64,000 nucleotides of DNA from Thermoplasmata archaeon (GTDB lineage: Archaea > Thermoplasmatota > Thermoplasmata > Lutacidiplasmatales > UBA184), in assembly GCA_022750155.1 (NCBI GenBank), contig JAKIWG010000010.1:1-64000 (forward strand). The letters run 5' to 3'. Under the pieces are notes generated by a model. That model was not told where the DNA came from, ran no database searches, and was given only the letters and a program-made list of their open reading frames with translations. The position numbers were made by a program, and so were the translations under genes. Below are positions 34,959 through 42,917 of the stretch, in pieces (within the stretch, counting starts at the first letter, position 1; each line of letters opens with the position of its first letter).

Positions 34959-35562
34959 CCTTGCTCTGGGTGCGGCGCGTGTCGCGCCGGTTCCGCTTGC
35001 GGGAAGGCCGCATCCGCTCGGTCCCTTTCCCCTTCCAGCGCAGGCCGCGGCTGTCGGTCCCCGCGCGGGTCAACCCGCGGAAGACCCGCCCCTGGTTCGC
35101 CGGTGCGGCAATCCAGTTGATCTTGGGGTCCGAGACGATCTCCGGGTGATCCGGGTCGACGAGGATGACCTCGAAGAACTTCTGCTTGCCGTCCTCCCCG
35201 ACCCAGTACGAGTTCAGCACCTCGAGGTTGGGGTAGTGCTTCGCCGCCCGCTCTTCCGCGATCCGCTGCAGGCTCTTGGCGAGCGTCATCCGGAGAATCC
35301 CCTTGCGCTTGGGGCGACGACCGGCGATGATCGCGTGCTTGCGCTGGCCCCCGCGCCGGACCCGCACTCTCACGAGAAGGTATCCGCCCTTGGCCCGCCA
35401 GCCGATCGCCCGTGCGCGGTCGAGGCGGGTGGGGCGCTCGAGCCGGGTGACCGTGTTGTCGCGCCGCCAGGTGAGTAGGCGCTCGTGTCGGAGCGCGGCG
35501 CCCTCGTCGCCCTGGGTCTGGCGGAACGAAGTGGCCATGTAACGATAGGCAGAACGCGTCAT
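34948..35562 (-). CDS. rpl15e: Large ribosomal subunit protein eL15
   Basis: The 204-residue basic protein is identified by RLDRARAIGWRAKGGYLLVR, RRGGQRKHAI, PNLEVLNSYWVGEDGKQKFF, VDPDHPEIVSDPKINWIA and GLTRAGTDSRGLRWKGKG. The length is typical. It is probably monocistronic, with an AT-rich stretch (CATTATAAAGC, 35591-35601) about 30 bases upstream as TATA box. Confidence 0.96.
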   Translation of the reverse strand: MTRSAYRYMATSFRQTQGDEGAALRHERLLTWRRDNTVTRLERPTRLDRARAIGWRAKGGYLLVRVRVRRGGQRKHAIIAGRRPKRKGILRMTLAKSLQRIAEERAAKHYPNLEVLNSYWVGEDGKQKFFEVILVDPDHPEIVSDPKINWIAAPANQGRVFRGLTRAGTDSRGLRWKGKGTERMRPSRKRNRRDTRRTQSKVIP

Positions 35563-35672
35563 GGGGAGCGGGGCGGGGGACCCGCGTCCCCATTATAAAG
35601 CTGACCGGACGAGGTGAATTCGATTCGCCTCGAACGTGCGGCTTATGGGCCACCTCCCACGTCGCCGCGGCC

Positions 35673-36371
35673 GTGGGCCTCATCTTCGATTGGGGGAACC
35701 TGAGCCAGGTGGCCCTCCCATGCTTTGTCTCCCTCACCGTCGGGGCGTTCCTCGCGCTGTTCATGCGGCGGGCCGCGGACCATAGCCGCCTCCCGCGGAC
35801 CCGGGAGCGGTGTGTCCGGTGCCGATTCGAGGAGGGGCTGATCGAACGCGGAACGTGCGAACAATCCTGCGCGGTCAACGCGATGCCCACGCTCCCGCTC
35901 GTCCTGTTCGTGGCCGTGACTTCGGTGGCGGCCCTCGCATTCCTGTACCCCGACGTGGTGGTGACCTACCTCCTCCCGTTCGGCTCGCCGCTGCCCGCGT
36001 ACCCGGACATCCTTCTGACCCTGGTGCTCGTCACGAACCTCGCCGCCGCCGTCGCCCTCGCGGCGTACTTTGTCCAGGACCTTCCGTATCATCGCGATCT
36101 GTTCAACTTCGGCGCGGCGGCCGCCGCGCTCGTGGGGTTGTTCGTCGGCACCACGGCGTCCGGGGTCGTGCGGATCGACGGCCAGATCCTCGTCCCGGTC
36201 GCGCTCGGGGCGCTCCTGTTCGGGCTCGCCGCCGAGGCCCGTGCGCGTCAGGGCCGCCCTGCATTCGGATTGCGTGCGCTGGGGGTGGCGACCGCCCCCT
36301 TGTTCCTCCTGACCGTCTTGGCGCTCGGCCGGATCGTCGAGATCGTTCGGATCGCCGCGTCGGCCCACTGA
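35673..36371 (+). CDS. Polytopic membrane protein with a Cys-rich loop
   Basis: The 232-residue product starts at GTG and has about six hydrophobic helices. After the first helix comes a cytoplasmic or periplasmic loop with four Cys (RCVRCRFEEG and GTCEQSCAVN), which could bind metal or form disulfides. No family was recognised. It begins a run of membrane and surface genes up to 39760. Confidence 0.65.
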   Translation: MGLIFDWGNLSQVALPCFVSLTVGAFLALFMRRAADHSRLPRTRERCVRCRFEEGLIERGTCEQSCAVNAMPTLPLVLFVAVTSVAALAFLYPDVVVTYLLPFGSPLPAYPDILLTLVLVTNLAAAVALAAYFVQDLPYHRDLFNFGAAAAALVGLFVGTTASGVVRIDGQILVPVALGALLFGLAAEARARQGRPAFGLRALGVATAPLFLLTVLALGRIVEIVRIAASAH

Positions 36372-36382
36372 CGAGGCGAACC

Positions 36383-37057
36383 TTAGACCGCGCCCGCGGC
36401 GCCGAACGGCGGGGACTCTCCGGGCAGGATCGGCCGCTTCCGGGGGGAATGCTCGATCTCGGCGCTGATGAGGTCGAGTTCCCGCACGACGTCGTGGGGG
36501 TCATCGGGGGCCGAGGGGGCGGCAACCTCCTCCGGTTCGTCCGAAAGGAAGCGGGGGAGTCGATCATCGGCCACAGGGTCCTCTTCCACGATCTCGTCGA
36601 GCGGGGGCTCGCGCGCGGGCGTCCGTGGGGACTTCGCAGGAGGGATACCGTCGGACGCGACCGCGTGCGGGACCATCGAGTCCGCCCACCGAGGAATCTC
36701 GGGCTCGGGGAACGCGTCGCCTCGCGCGGAAGGGCCCACCGAGCGGCGATTCCGCGAGCCTGGACCCGTGGCCCCGAACCCGACCGCCGAGGTGACCGGG
36801 ATGGGGAGGTAGGGACGGATCAGTGGCCCTGCGCCGACGGGGAGGTCCCCGAAGAAACTCGGCACGGCCAGCGGGGCCAGGAACAGCCACGTGACCAGGA
36901 GGACGGCGACCCCGAGGACGGTGTCAAAGACCGCGATGGGTCCCGCGTTGCCCTCGACGAGCACCTGGAATATCCCCGACCCCAGGGCTCCGGCGCCCAC
37001 GAGCAATAGCAATGCGAGGTACGCCCGGTCCCGCAACGATCCCGCGCTCTCCGGCAA
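36383..37057 (-). CDS. Membrane protein with long acidic Pro-rich cytoplasmic tail
   Basis: The 224-residue product starts at TTG. Two transmembrane helices (about 12-32 and 42-64) are followed by a tail of about 150 residues rich in Pro, Asp and Glu, predicted disordered. The architecture recalls the protein encoded at 15913-17178 but without its zinc domain. The tail may be a docking platform; function unknown. It is convergent with the preceding gene, 11 bases apart. Confidence 0.6.
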   Translation of the reverse strand: MPESAGSLRDRAYLALLLLVGAGALGSGIFQVLVEGNAGPIAVFDTVLGVAVLLVTWLFLAPLAVPSFFGDLPVGAGPLIRPYLPIPVTSAVGFGATGPGSRNRRSVGPSARGDAFPEPEIPRWADSMVPHAVASDGIPPAKSPRTPAREPPLDEIVEEDPVADDRLPRFLSDEPEEVAAPSAPDDPHDVVRELDLISAEIEHSPRKRPILPGESPPFGAAGAV

Positions 37058-37126
37058 TCGACCTCCCCCGTTCTCCGAGAATCAGCGGGAACCCTCACTT
37101 AATCATCGCGCTGGAAGCGATGCCCT

Positions 37127-37858
37127 TCAGGGGGTGGTCGCGACGAAGGTGAGGCTCGCCGGCGTGGTCGTGGCGGCTCCGGTGTTGGTGACCGCGAGGG
37201 CGAAGGACAGGTAGAGGAGCGAGGTGCCTGCCGTGACGCCGACGAACGTCTGGCTCGTCCCCGCCGTGACGGCCGTGAGCGAATCGCCGTACTGGCTCCC
37301 GGCGCAGGTGGGGGCAAAGATCGCCCAGGGGTTGCCACGGACATCGGTCCCCGAAGCAACGGGGGCCCCGGTGTCGGGGACGGTGGTCGGCGCCGAAGTG
37401 CAGACGAAGACGTAGGCGGCGTTGACCCCGGTCGCCACAAGGGCGGTCGTGGTGTCGACCCGCAGATGCCACGTGGCGGCCGAGGTGACGTTCGGCTGGA
37501 GCTCGAGGACATCGAGCAGGTAGGTCCCGTACGCTCCGTTGATCCCCGTCACCGATGCGGAGACGGAGACCTGCTGGGTGTTCGGATAGGTGTTCGTGCT
37601 CAGTCCTTGCGCGTTCGCCGCCGCGTAGTTCCCCCCGTTGACGAACCGGAACGGAGAGGACGCGCCCGTGACCTTGGATTGTCCTTGGTAGAGGAGGAGC
37701 ACGTCGGCGACGCCCAATCCCACCGAGAGCAACGAGATCGCGGTGACGCCCGCGAGGATCGGGATCTTCCAATGGCGCCAGGCGGACCGAGCCACGGACA
37801 CGAACGGGCCTTGCGAGCCGAGAAGGTCGGAAGAAGCTACCGTTCGAGGGGAAGCCAC
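37127..37858 (-). CDS. Secreted/anchored surface protein, paralogue of the next gene
   Basis: The 243-residue product has an N-terminal hydrophobic segment (about 33-55, IPILAGVTAISLLSVGLGVA), then ADVLLLYQG, SPFRFVNGGNYAAANAQG and LLDVLEL, followed by a beta-rich Thr/Ala-rich body and no C-terminal anchor. It shares this signature block with the protein encoded at 37970-38731 (see that entry). The hydrophobic helix followed at once by a beta domain resembles TasA/SipW-type fibre proteins, an inference only. Confidence 0.7.
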   Translation of the reverse strand: MASPRTVASSDLLGSQGPFVSVARSAWRHWKIPILAGVTAISLLSVGLGVADVLLLYQGQSKVTGASSPFRFVNGGNYAAANAQGLSTNTYPNTQQVSVSASVTGINGAYGTYLLDVLELQPNVTSAATWHLRVDTTTALVATGVNAAYVFVCTSAPTTVPDTGAPVASGTDVRGNPWAIFAPTCAGSQYGDSLTAVTAGTSQTFVGVTAGTSLLYLSFALAVTNTGAATTTPASLTFVATTP

Positions 37859-37969
37859 CGCGACGCCCCCGGAGAGGCCGGGGTCCGCCCCCGACCGACG
37901 CGGGCCGAGGGGCGGAGCGCCGACCGGGGACGGAGGGGGAAAGGGTTGGCCTGACGGGAGCGCCGGAAC

Positions 37970-38731
37970 TCAGGGCAGAGTGACCGGGATCACGAAGGCG
38001 TTCACGGAGGTGGTACCGGAGACTGCGGCGTTGGTCGTCACCCAGTAGCTCACGTAGAGCAGGGTCGAGCTCGCCGCGGTCCCCGAAGCGACCGCGCACG
38101 TGAGGGCCCCGGCGAGCGTTCCGCTCAGCAGGTTGACCACCGTGACGGCGGTCGCGACGACTCCGCAGCCGGCCGAGACACTCGCGACGGTCGGCATCGT
38201 GGCGCCGCACCCCGCGGGGGCGCCGGCGACGGGGGCGACCCCGAATGCGGGGGCCCCGTTGGTGACGAACGCGTACGCGCAGACGACCCCTGCGATCGCC
38301 ACGACGGCGGGGGAGGGGACGTAGGGGGTCTTGATCGACGCCGAAGCGGGGGTGGCCGAAGCCCCGACCGCGAACTCGTTCACGTCGAGGAGCCCCACGG
38401 GCACCGATTGGATGCCGGCGAGGGTCGTGGTGACGGTCACGCCGTTGACAGCGGCCCCTGGGAACACGTCGGTGGCGACCCCGAGCGAGCTCGCCGAGGC
38501 ATAGTTCCCTCCTTTGATGAACAGGAATGGAGAGGAGATGTTCGGCCCGATCGAGTTGTTCGCCGTATAGGCCAGGATCACGTCGGCGACGACGGTGCCG
38601 CTCACGAGGATGACCCCCAGGCCCACGAGGAGTGTGAGCCAGCGGACGGGTCTTCGGCCTATGGACGCTCGGGGTTTGTTGTTGGTTTTGTTGGTCTGGT
38701 CGTTCACGTTTCCCCCACCCGAGGGGTGCAT
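37970..38731 (-). CDS. Secreted/anchored surface protein, tandem paralogue
   Basis: The 253-residue product has a polar basic N-terminus, a hydrophobic helix (about 30-50, WLTLLVGLGVILVSGTVVAD), then ADVILAYTAN, SPFLFIKGGNYASASSLG and LLDVNEF, matching the block in the protein encoded next (ADVLLLYQG, SPFRFVNGGNYAAANAQG, LLDVLEL). Four Cys in the second half may pair. Tandem duplication and a common export segment suggest subunits of one surface structure or alternating antigens. Confidence 0.7.
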   Translation of the reverse strand: MHPSGGGNVNDQTNKTNNKPRASIGRRPVRWLTLLVGLGVILVSGTVVADVILAYTANNSIGPNISSPFLFIKGGNYASASSLGVATDVFPGAAVNGVTVTTTLAGIQSVPVGLLDVNEFAVGASATPASASIKTPYVPSPAVVAIAGVVCAYAFVTNGAPAFGVAPVAGAPAGCGATMPTVASVSAGCGVVATAVTVVNLLSGTLAGALTCAVASGTAASSTLLYVSYWVTTNAAVSGTTSVNAFVIPVTLP

Positions 38732-39034
38732 GACTTTCGGCGGCGATTGGTTCTTAAACCCTCGCGTGGAGTCGGCGCCGGAATTCTCTTCGGGTCCGTC
38801 CAGGGTTCACTCGCTTGGCCTCGACGCCTCTTTCGGGGGGGGGGTGAGGCCTCTCCACCGGTGACGCCGGTCGAGCGGACCCACGGGAAGCGGGGGAACG
38901 AGATCGGTCCTCCGGGGCACCGCGGGAGTGGAATGGACCCCCCTCGGCGGGTCGAGTTCCGCCCCACGGCCCGCCCGGTCGACCGCGTCCATTCGAGACT
39001 CGAGTTGAAGAACCGAAGGGGATAGCACACGGTC
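38732..39034. other. Divergent intergenic region
   Basis: 303 bases between divergent surface-protein genes. TCTTAAAC at 38751-38758 is the only AT-rich element and could serve the minus-strand pair. No gene or repeat is supported. Confidence 0.35.
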
Positions 39035-39760
39035 GTGCACCGAAGGGCGCGGATCGCTCTCAGTGGGGTGGGGGTGCCTCGACCATTGAGCCGTTCGCAA
39101 GGGGCGCCGCGGCTGGGGGTACATGTGGCCCTCCTGGTCATCCTGATCCTGCCCGCCCTCCCTCTCGCGGGAGGGGCGGTCTCCCTCCAGCTCGTCGCGT
39201 CGTCTCCGTTGAGCGGGCACCCCACGATCGGCCCGATGACGGCGACCTCAACGGCGGCAGGGGTCGGGACCTGCGCCAGCACGGAGACCGCGAGCGTGCC
39301 GTTCCTATCGGGGAACGCCCGGGGTTCGGCGGTGGTGGCGGAGCCACGGACCTGCCCTTCGAACACCCGGCTGATCTTCCTCGCAGCCCTGCGCTTCTCC
39401 AACGGCCTTCCCGTCCCCCTCGGCCATGTCCTCACCGTTCGGCTCGACGCCGCGGTCCTCAACGGAACCACGGGGATGCTGCGGAACGTCCAGTTCTACG
39501 TCCAGCGGATCGCATTCGGAAATCCGATCGTCACCCTCGCCCACGTGACGATCCTCCGGGGCACCCTGCGGGTCGCCTCGACCTCGACCGCCGTCCTGGC
39601 CGCCGGGTCCACCTACGGGATCGGGATCCGGATGCAGTTGACGCACCTGCCCCTCGCCTCCACGGCCCAGGTCGGGCTGGTCGTGTATCTCGTCGACGCC
39701 GATGGGGGCCTGACCCGGGTCGTGGACGAGCAGTGGGCCGCGTTCACGTTCACCTACTGA
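39035..39760 (+). CDS. Secreted beta-rich protein of unknown function
   Basis: The 241-residue product begins at GTG, with an export segment (about 28-48, VHVALLVILILPALPLAGGA) and a beta-rich body containing repeats of Leu/Val strands (RLDAAVLNGTTGMLRNVQFY; YGIGIRMQLTHLPLASTAQV) and two Cys. No anchor follows. It belongs to the surface gene cluster 35673-39760. Confidence 0.65.
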   Translation: MHRRARIALSGVGVPRPLSRSQGAPRLGVHVALLVILILPALPLAGGAVSLQLVASSPLSGHPTIGPMTATSTAAGVGTCASTETASVPFLSGNARGSAVVAEPRTCPSNTRLIFLAALRFSNGLPVPLGHVLTVRLDAAVLNGTTGMLRNVQFYVQRIAFGNPIVTLAHVTILRGTLRVASTSTAVLAAGSTYGIGIRMQLTHLPLASTAQVGLVVYLVDADGGLTRVVDEQWAAFTFTY

Positions 39761-39799
39761 GCGAGAACGGCCCCCGCCCCCCGGGGCGCACGGATAGGG

Positions 39800-40198
39800 C
39801 TACGCCGGGGCTTCCCAGGGGAGGTGCGCCGAAGGGGGGCGGGTGACCTTGGCCGTGGCGTGGCTCTCGGTGGCGACGGCGCGCTCCACCGCCTGGACCA
39901 GCTCTCGGACGAACCGGTCGAGACGAGCCCGCTCGGGCTCGGGAATGGTCGCGGGGAGGACCCACCGGGCGAACGCCCCTCCGCTGTTCGGGTAGAGCCG
40001 GAGCTCGATCTCCTTCGCCCCATCGGGCACCGCCGGGTTCATCCGGGTGAGGTGCGCCTTCACCGTGCTTTCGGCCGGGTCGTTCGTGTCGATCCGCTCG
40101 ATGGCATATCCGGCACCGGTGAGGAATTCGGCGAGGTAGCCGGCAAAACGCTCCCGCCCCATTCCCCGGACTCTCAGCCACTCACCATTGTCAACCAT
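39800..40198 (-). CDS. Conserved-looking small protein of unknown function
   Basis: The 132-residue soluble protein has mixed alpha/beta composition (RERFAGYLAEFLTGAGYAIE; KEIELRLYPNSGGAFARWVL; RLDRFVRELVQAVERAV). Its ATG lies within the last 8 bases of the SpoU methyltransferase gene, so it is likely the tail of the LX - pfdA - ftsY - SpoU operon. No family was recognised. Confidence 0.6.
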   Translation of the reverse strand: MVDNGEWLRVRGMGRERFAGYLAEFLTGAGYAIERIDTNDPAESTVKAHLTRMNPAVPDGAKEIELRLYPNSGGAFARWVLPATIPEPERARLDRFVRELVQAVERAVATESHATAKVTRPPSAHLPWEAPA

Positions 40199-40925
40199 GG
40201 GTTCTCTTCAATCGCCGGTCGATGCTCTTGAGGAAGCCCAGGAGCATCCGGTATTCCGACTCGGTAGGAGTCGACCGGCCCATTACCCGCCGGAACAGGA
40301 GCATAAGACCTCGCCGCTTGTGGGCCGGGTAGCCCACCCGGCGGGCGAGCTCGTCAATCCGCTCCAAAAACAGCTCCTTTTCGCCCCCGTGCAGGGTCAG
40401 TTCCTCCGGCTCCGGGGTGCTCTCCGGATGGTCGATCCCCCGCCCTCGGTGCACGGCATAGAGCACGACGCTCACCGCATGGGAGAGGTTGAGCGTCGGG
40501 AACTCCCGGCGGGCGGGGATGTGCACGAGCAGGTCGCACTCCCCGAGCTCCTCCCGGCCCAGTCCGTCGTCCTCCGGGCCGAAGACGATCGCCACCCGGC
40601 CTACCATGGGCCGCAGCATCTCCCCGAGGCGTTCGGGCGCCACCCCTCGCCGCAGGTAGGTCCGGGCGCGGCCGGTCGACAGGTCGGTGGTGCCGACGAT
40701 CAGGTCGGCCTCAGAGACCGCGTCGGCGAAGTTCTTGACGATGCGCGCATTCTTCAGGAACGGTTGGCCTGCCATCGCCCGCCGATACGCCTCGATCCCG
40801 AGGCGGGCGCGGGGGGCGACCAGGACGAGGCCACGGACCCCGAAGTTCTTGGCGAGGCGTGCGATCGCCCCGACGTTCCCGTCCTCCTTGGGCCGGACGA
40901 GGATCACGTCGACCTGGGCGCTCAC
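40191..40925 (-). CDS. SpoU-family RNA 2'-O-methyltransferase (TrmJ-like)
   Basis: The 244-residue SPOUT enzyme probably methylates tRNA ribose. Motifs: VILVRPKEDGNVGAIARLAK (motif 1), VAIVFGPEDDGLGREEL (motif 2) and FPTLNLSHAVSVVLYAV (motif 3), with a C-terminal helical extension as in TrmJ. The GTG start at 40925 makes a GTGA overlap with the ftsY stop, which fixes it. Confidence 0.9.
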   Translation of the reverse strand: MSAQVDVILVRPKEDGNVGAIARLAKNFGVRGLVLVAPRARLGIEAYRRAMAGQPFLKNARIVKNFADAVSEADLIVGTTDLSTGRARTYLRRGVAPERLGEMLRPMVGRVAIVFGPEDDGLGREELGECDLLVHIPARREFPTLNLSHAVSVVLYAVHRGRGIDHPESTPEPEELTLHGGEKELFLERIDELARRVGYPAHKRRGLMLLFRRVMGRSTPTESEYRMLLGFLKSIDRRLKRTHG

Positions 40926-41902
40926 GCGGCGCCGTCCTCCGCGAAGAGGCGCGCGACCATCCACTCCAGGTCGAACGGTTTCAGGTCGGAGTAGCCCTGG
41001 CCGACGCCCACGAACAGGATCGGCTTCTTCGTGACGAACGTCGCCGAGAGCGCCGCCCCCCCCTTGACGTCGGCGTCGAGCTTGGTCAGGACGAGGCCGT
41101 CCACCCCCAGCGTCTCCTGGAAGAGGCGCGCCTGCTCGACCACGTCGTTGCCGCTCAACGAATCGCCCACGAACAGCGTGAGCTGCGGCTTGACCACCCG
41201 ACGGATCTTCTGGGCCTCGGCGATGAGGTTCTCGTTGGTGTGCTGGCGCCCGGCGGTGTCCACCAGCACGACGTCCAGCTTCCGCGCGCGCGCGTGCTCG
41301 ACCGCGTCGTAGGCGACGGCGGCCGGATCGCTCCCCTCCTGCTGCCGGACGACCCGGATACCGAGGCGTTCGCCGTGGACGAGGAGCTGCTCGATGGCAC
41401 CGGCCCGGAACGTATCGCCCGCGGCGATGACCACCCCGATCCCCTGGTCACGCATCCAACCGGCCATCTTGGCGATCGTCGTGGTCTTGCCCGTGCCGTT
41501 CACGCCGACGAACAGGATGATGTACGGTTTGGGCTGGTGGGCGCGGACCGCCGCCGCGAGGTCGATCGACGGCCGGTCGAGGATCGACCGTACCGAACCC
41601 TGGAGCGAGCGTCGGACGGCGGCCTCGACGTCGCTGCCCCATTTCAGGCGACGGCCGGAGAGCTCCTTCTTGAGGTCCTCGCGCACCTTCTCGATGACCG
41701 GTACGGCCACATCGGACTGGAGCAGGACGATCTCGAGGTCATCGAGGACCTCGTCGAGCTTGGCCTCCTGCAGGCGGGTCCCGAACACCCCTTCGGTGAA
41801 CGCCGGGTCCGAACCTCCGGTAGCGGCGGCCGGTGAGGGGGTCGCGCCCGGTTCCGGAGGGTTCGCGCTCCGGCGGAGTCGGGACTTAATCGCCGCCCAC
41901 AT
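40922..41902 (-). CDS. ftsY: Signal recognition particle receptor FtsY
   Basis: The 326-residue SRP receptor GTPase docks ribosome-SRP complexes at the membrane. It has a short N-terminal region, the N domain (LDEVLDDLEIVLLQSDVAVP), then the G domain: G1 GVNGTGKTTTIAKMA, DTFRAGAIEQL, G3 DTAGRQHTNENL, G4 TKLDAD, and VGVGQGYSDLKPFDLEWMV at the end. It overlaps pfdA by 17 bases upstream. Confidence 0.96.
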   Translation of the reverse strand: MWAAIKSRLRRSANPPEPGATPSPAAATGGSDPAFTEGVFGTRLQEAKLDEVLDDLEIVLLQSDVAVPVIEKVREDLKKELSGRRLKWGSDVEAAVRRSLQGSVRSILDRPSIDLAAAVRAHQPKPYIILFVGVNGTGKTTTIAKMAGWMRDQGIGVVIAAGDTFRAGAIEQLLVHGERLGIRVVRQQEGSDPAAVAYDAVEHARARKLDVVLVDTAGRQHTNENLIAEAQKIRRVVKPQLTLFVGDSLSGNDVVEQARLFQETLGVDGLVLTKLDADVKGGAALSATFVTKKPILFVGVGQGYSDLKPFDLEWMVARLFAEDGAA

Positions 41903-42362
41903 CGTCCGGGGAATCCCCTTCTCCCGGCGCGCCGCGGGTGATCGAGTCGAGCCGCTGCGTCAGGCTCTGGATCCGCTCCTCGAGCTGCCGGATCTGCCCC
42001 TCGAGCTCCTGGGAGGCCTGTTCGATCTTCTGGAGCCTCTGGGCGAGGACCTCGCTGACCTTCGGACGGTCGAGCTCGACGATGACGCCGGCCCCGAGCC
42101 CGAGGAACACCTTCTCGTCCTTCTTCGCCGTTCCGCGGAGGAACGCGTCGCCCCCGACCGGGACCAGCACCTCCGCCCCGGCCTCGGTGCGGTCGAGTCC
42201 CTCGAGCGTCTCGCGGGCCCTCAGATGGTCCCCCCGGGACGTGACGAGGTATTGGTACTGCTGGACCATCGCGTTGAGCTGGCCACGGTATGCGTCCAGT
42301 CGCAGTAGGTCCTGCTGGACCTGCTCCTCGGTGATCGTCTGCGGAGGGGCGCCCAAGCTCAC
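41886..42362 (-). CDS. pfdA: Prefoldin alpha subunit
   Basis: The 158-residue chaperone subunit has two long coiled-coil helices (about 8-50 and 105-140) flanking beta strands (AEVLVPVGGDAFLRGTAKK; VFLGLGAGVIVELDR). GTG at 42362 overlaps the LX stop as GTGA; the frame upstream of it is not protein-like. The partner beta subunit is encoded at 51967-52347. Confidence 0.92.
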   Translation of the reverse strand: MSLGAPPQTITEEQVQQDLLRLDAYRGQLNAMVQQYQYLVTSRGDHLRARETLEGLDRTEAGAEVLVPVGGDAFLRGTAKKDEKVFLGLGAGVIVELDRPKVSEVLAQRLQKIEQASQELEGQIRQLEERIQSLTQRLDSITRGAPGEGDSPDDVGGD

Positions 42363-42538
42363 GCCTCGGCGACGGAGTCGATGTGGACGAGGCCGCGCTT
42401 CACGCGATGGCAACCCCCGATCTCGGAGAACGCCCACTCGCGCGCGCCGTCCGCGTCATGGGCTTCGCACGTCTTTTGGAACGTCTGCCAATAGTCTCGA
42501 CGCGCGAGGAACGAGCCGGTCACCGTGAATTGTGCCAT
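42359..42538 (-). CDS. Large ribosomal subunit protein eL20 (L18a/LX)
   Basis: The 59-residue protein begins MAQFTVTGSFLARRDYWQTF and continues with EWAFSEIGGCHRVKRGLVHI, the archaeal LX pattern. ATG at 42538; TGA at 42359-42361 overlaps the prefoldin GTG. The order LX - pfdA - ftsY is a classic euryarchaeal operon. It is too short for most automatic size cut-offs. Confidence 0.93.
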   Translation of the reverse strand: MAQFTVTGSFLARRDYWQTFQKTCEAHDADGAREWAFSEIGGCHRVKRGLVHIDSVAEA

Positions 42539-42641
42539 CGATGCCCCTCGGTCGGGCGTCTCACGGGTAGGGGGGACATAAGGTTAGCCCGGCGGGAGGC
42601 GCGCGGGTGGAGGTGCGGAATCCCCGCCGCGCCCGGTCGAA

Positions 42642-42917
42642 CTACTCCGGGGGATTATCCGGAGGAACCCGAGGCTCCTCCGCCTCGACCCCCGCGATGG
42701 GCGGACGGCCCCGTCGTTCGAACCGATCCAGCTCCGCTTGCCAGCGGCGCTGTCGTTCCTCCAAGTCGGTTCGCGATTGGTACAGGTCGGGCCGGGGGGA
42801 CACCGCCGGGGGGTCCTCCGCGGGAAGCAGGTCCGGGTCTCCCGGCGGCTCCGGGCTCGCGAGCTGGGGCTCGGTCAACTCGTCGAGCGAATGCACGCGG
42901 GGGGCCTTCGCGGTCAC
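42642..42917 (-). CDS. Small acidic Pro-rich protein coupled to the ThiI-like gene
   Basis: The 91-residue product begins at GTG 42917, forming a GTGA overlap with the stop of the ThiI-like gene, a strong sign of a real coupled gene. It is Pro/Glu/Asp-rich with one helical segment (RTDLEERQRRWQAELDRFER). No domain was recognised; it may be an adaptor or stabiliser of its neighbour. Confidence 0.5.
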   Translation of the reverse strand: MTAKAPRVHSLDELTEPQLASPEPPGDPDLLPAEDPPAVSPRPDLYQSRTDLEERQRRWQAELDRFERRGRPPIAGVEAEEPRVPPDNPPE

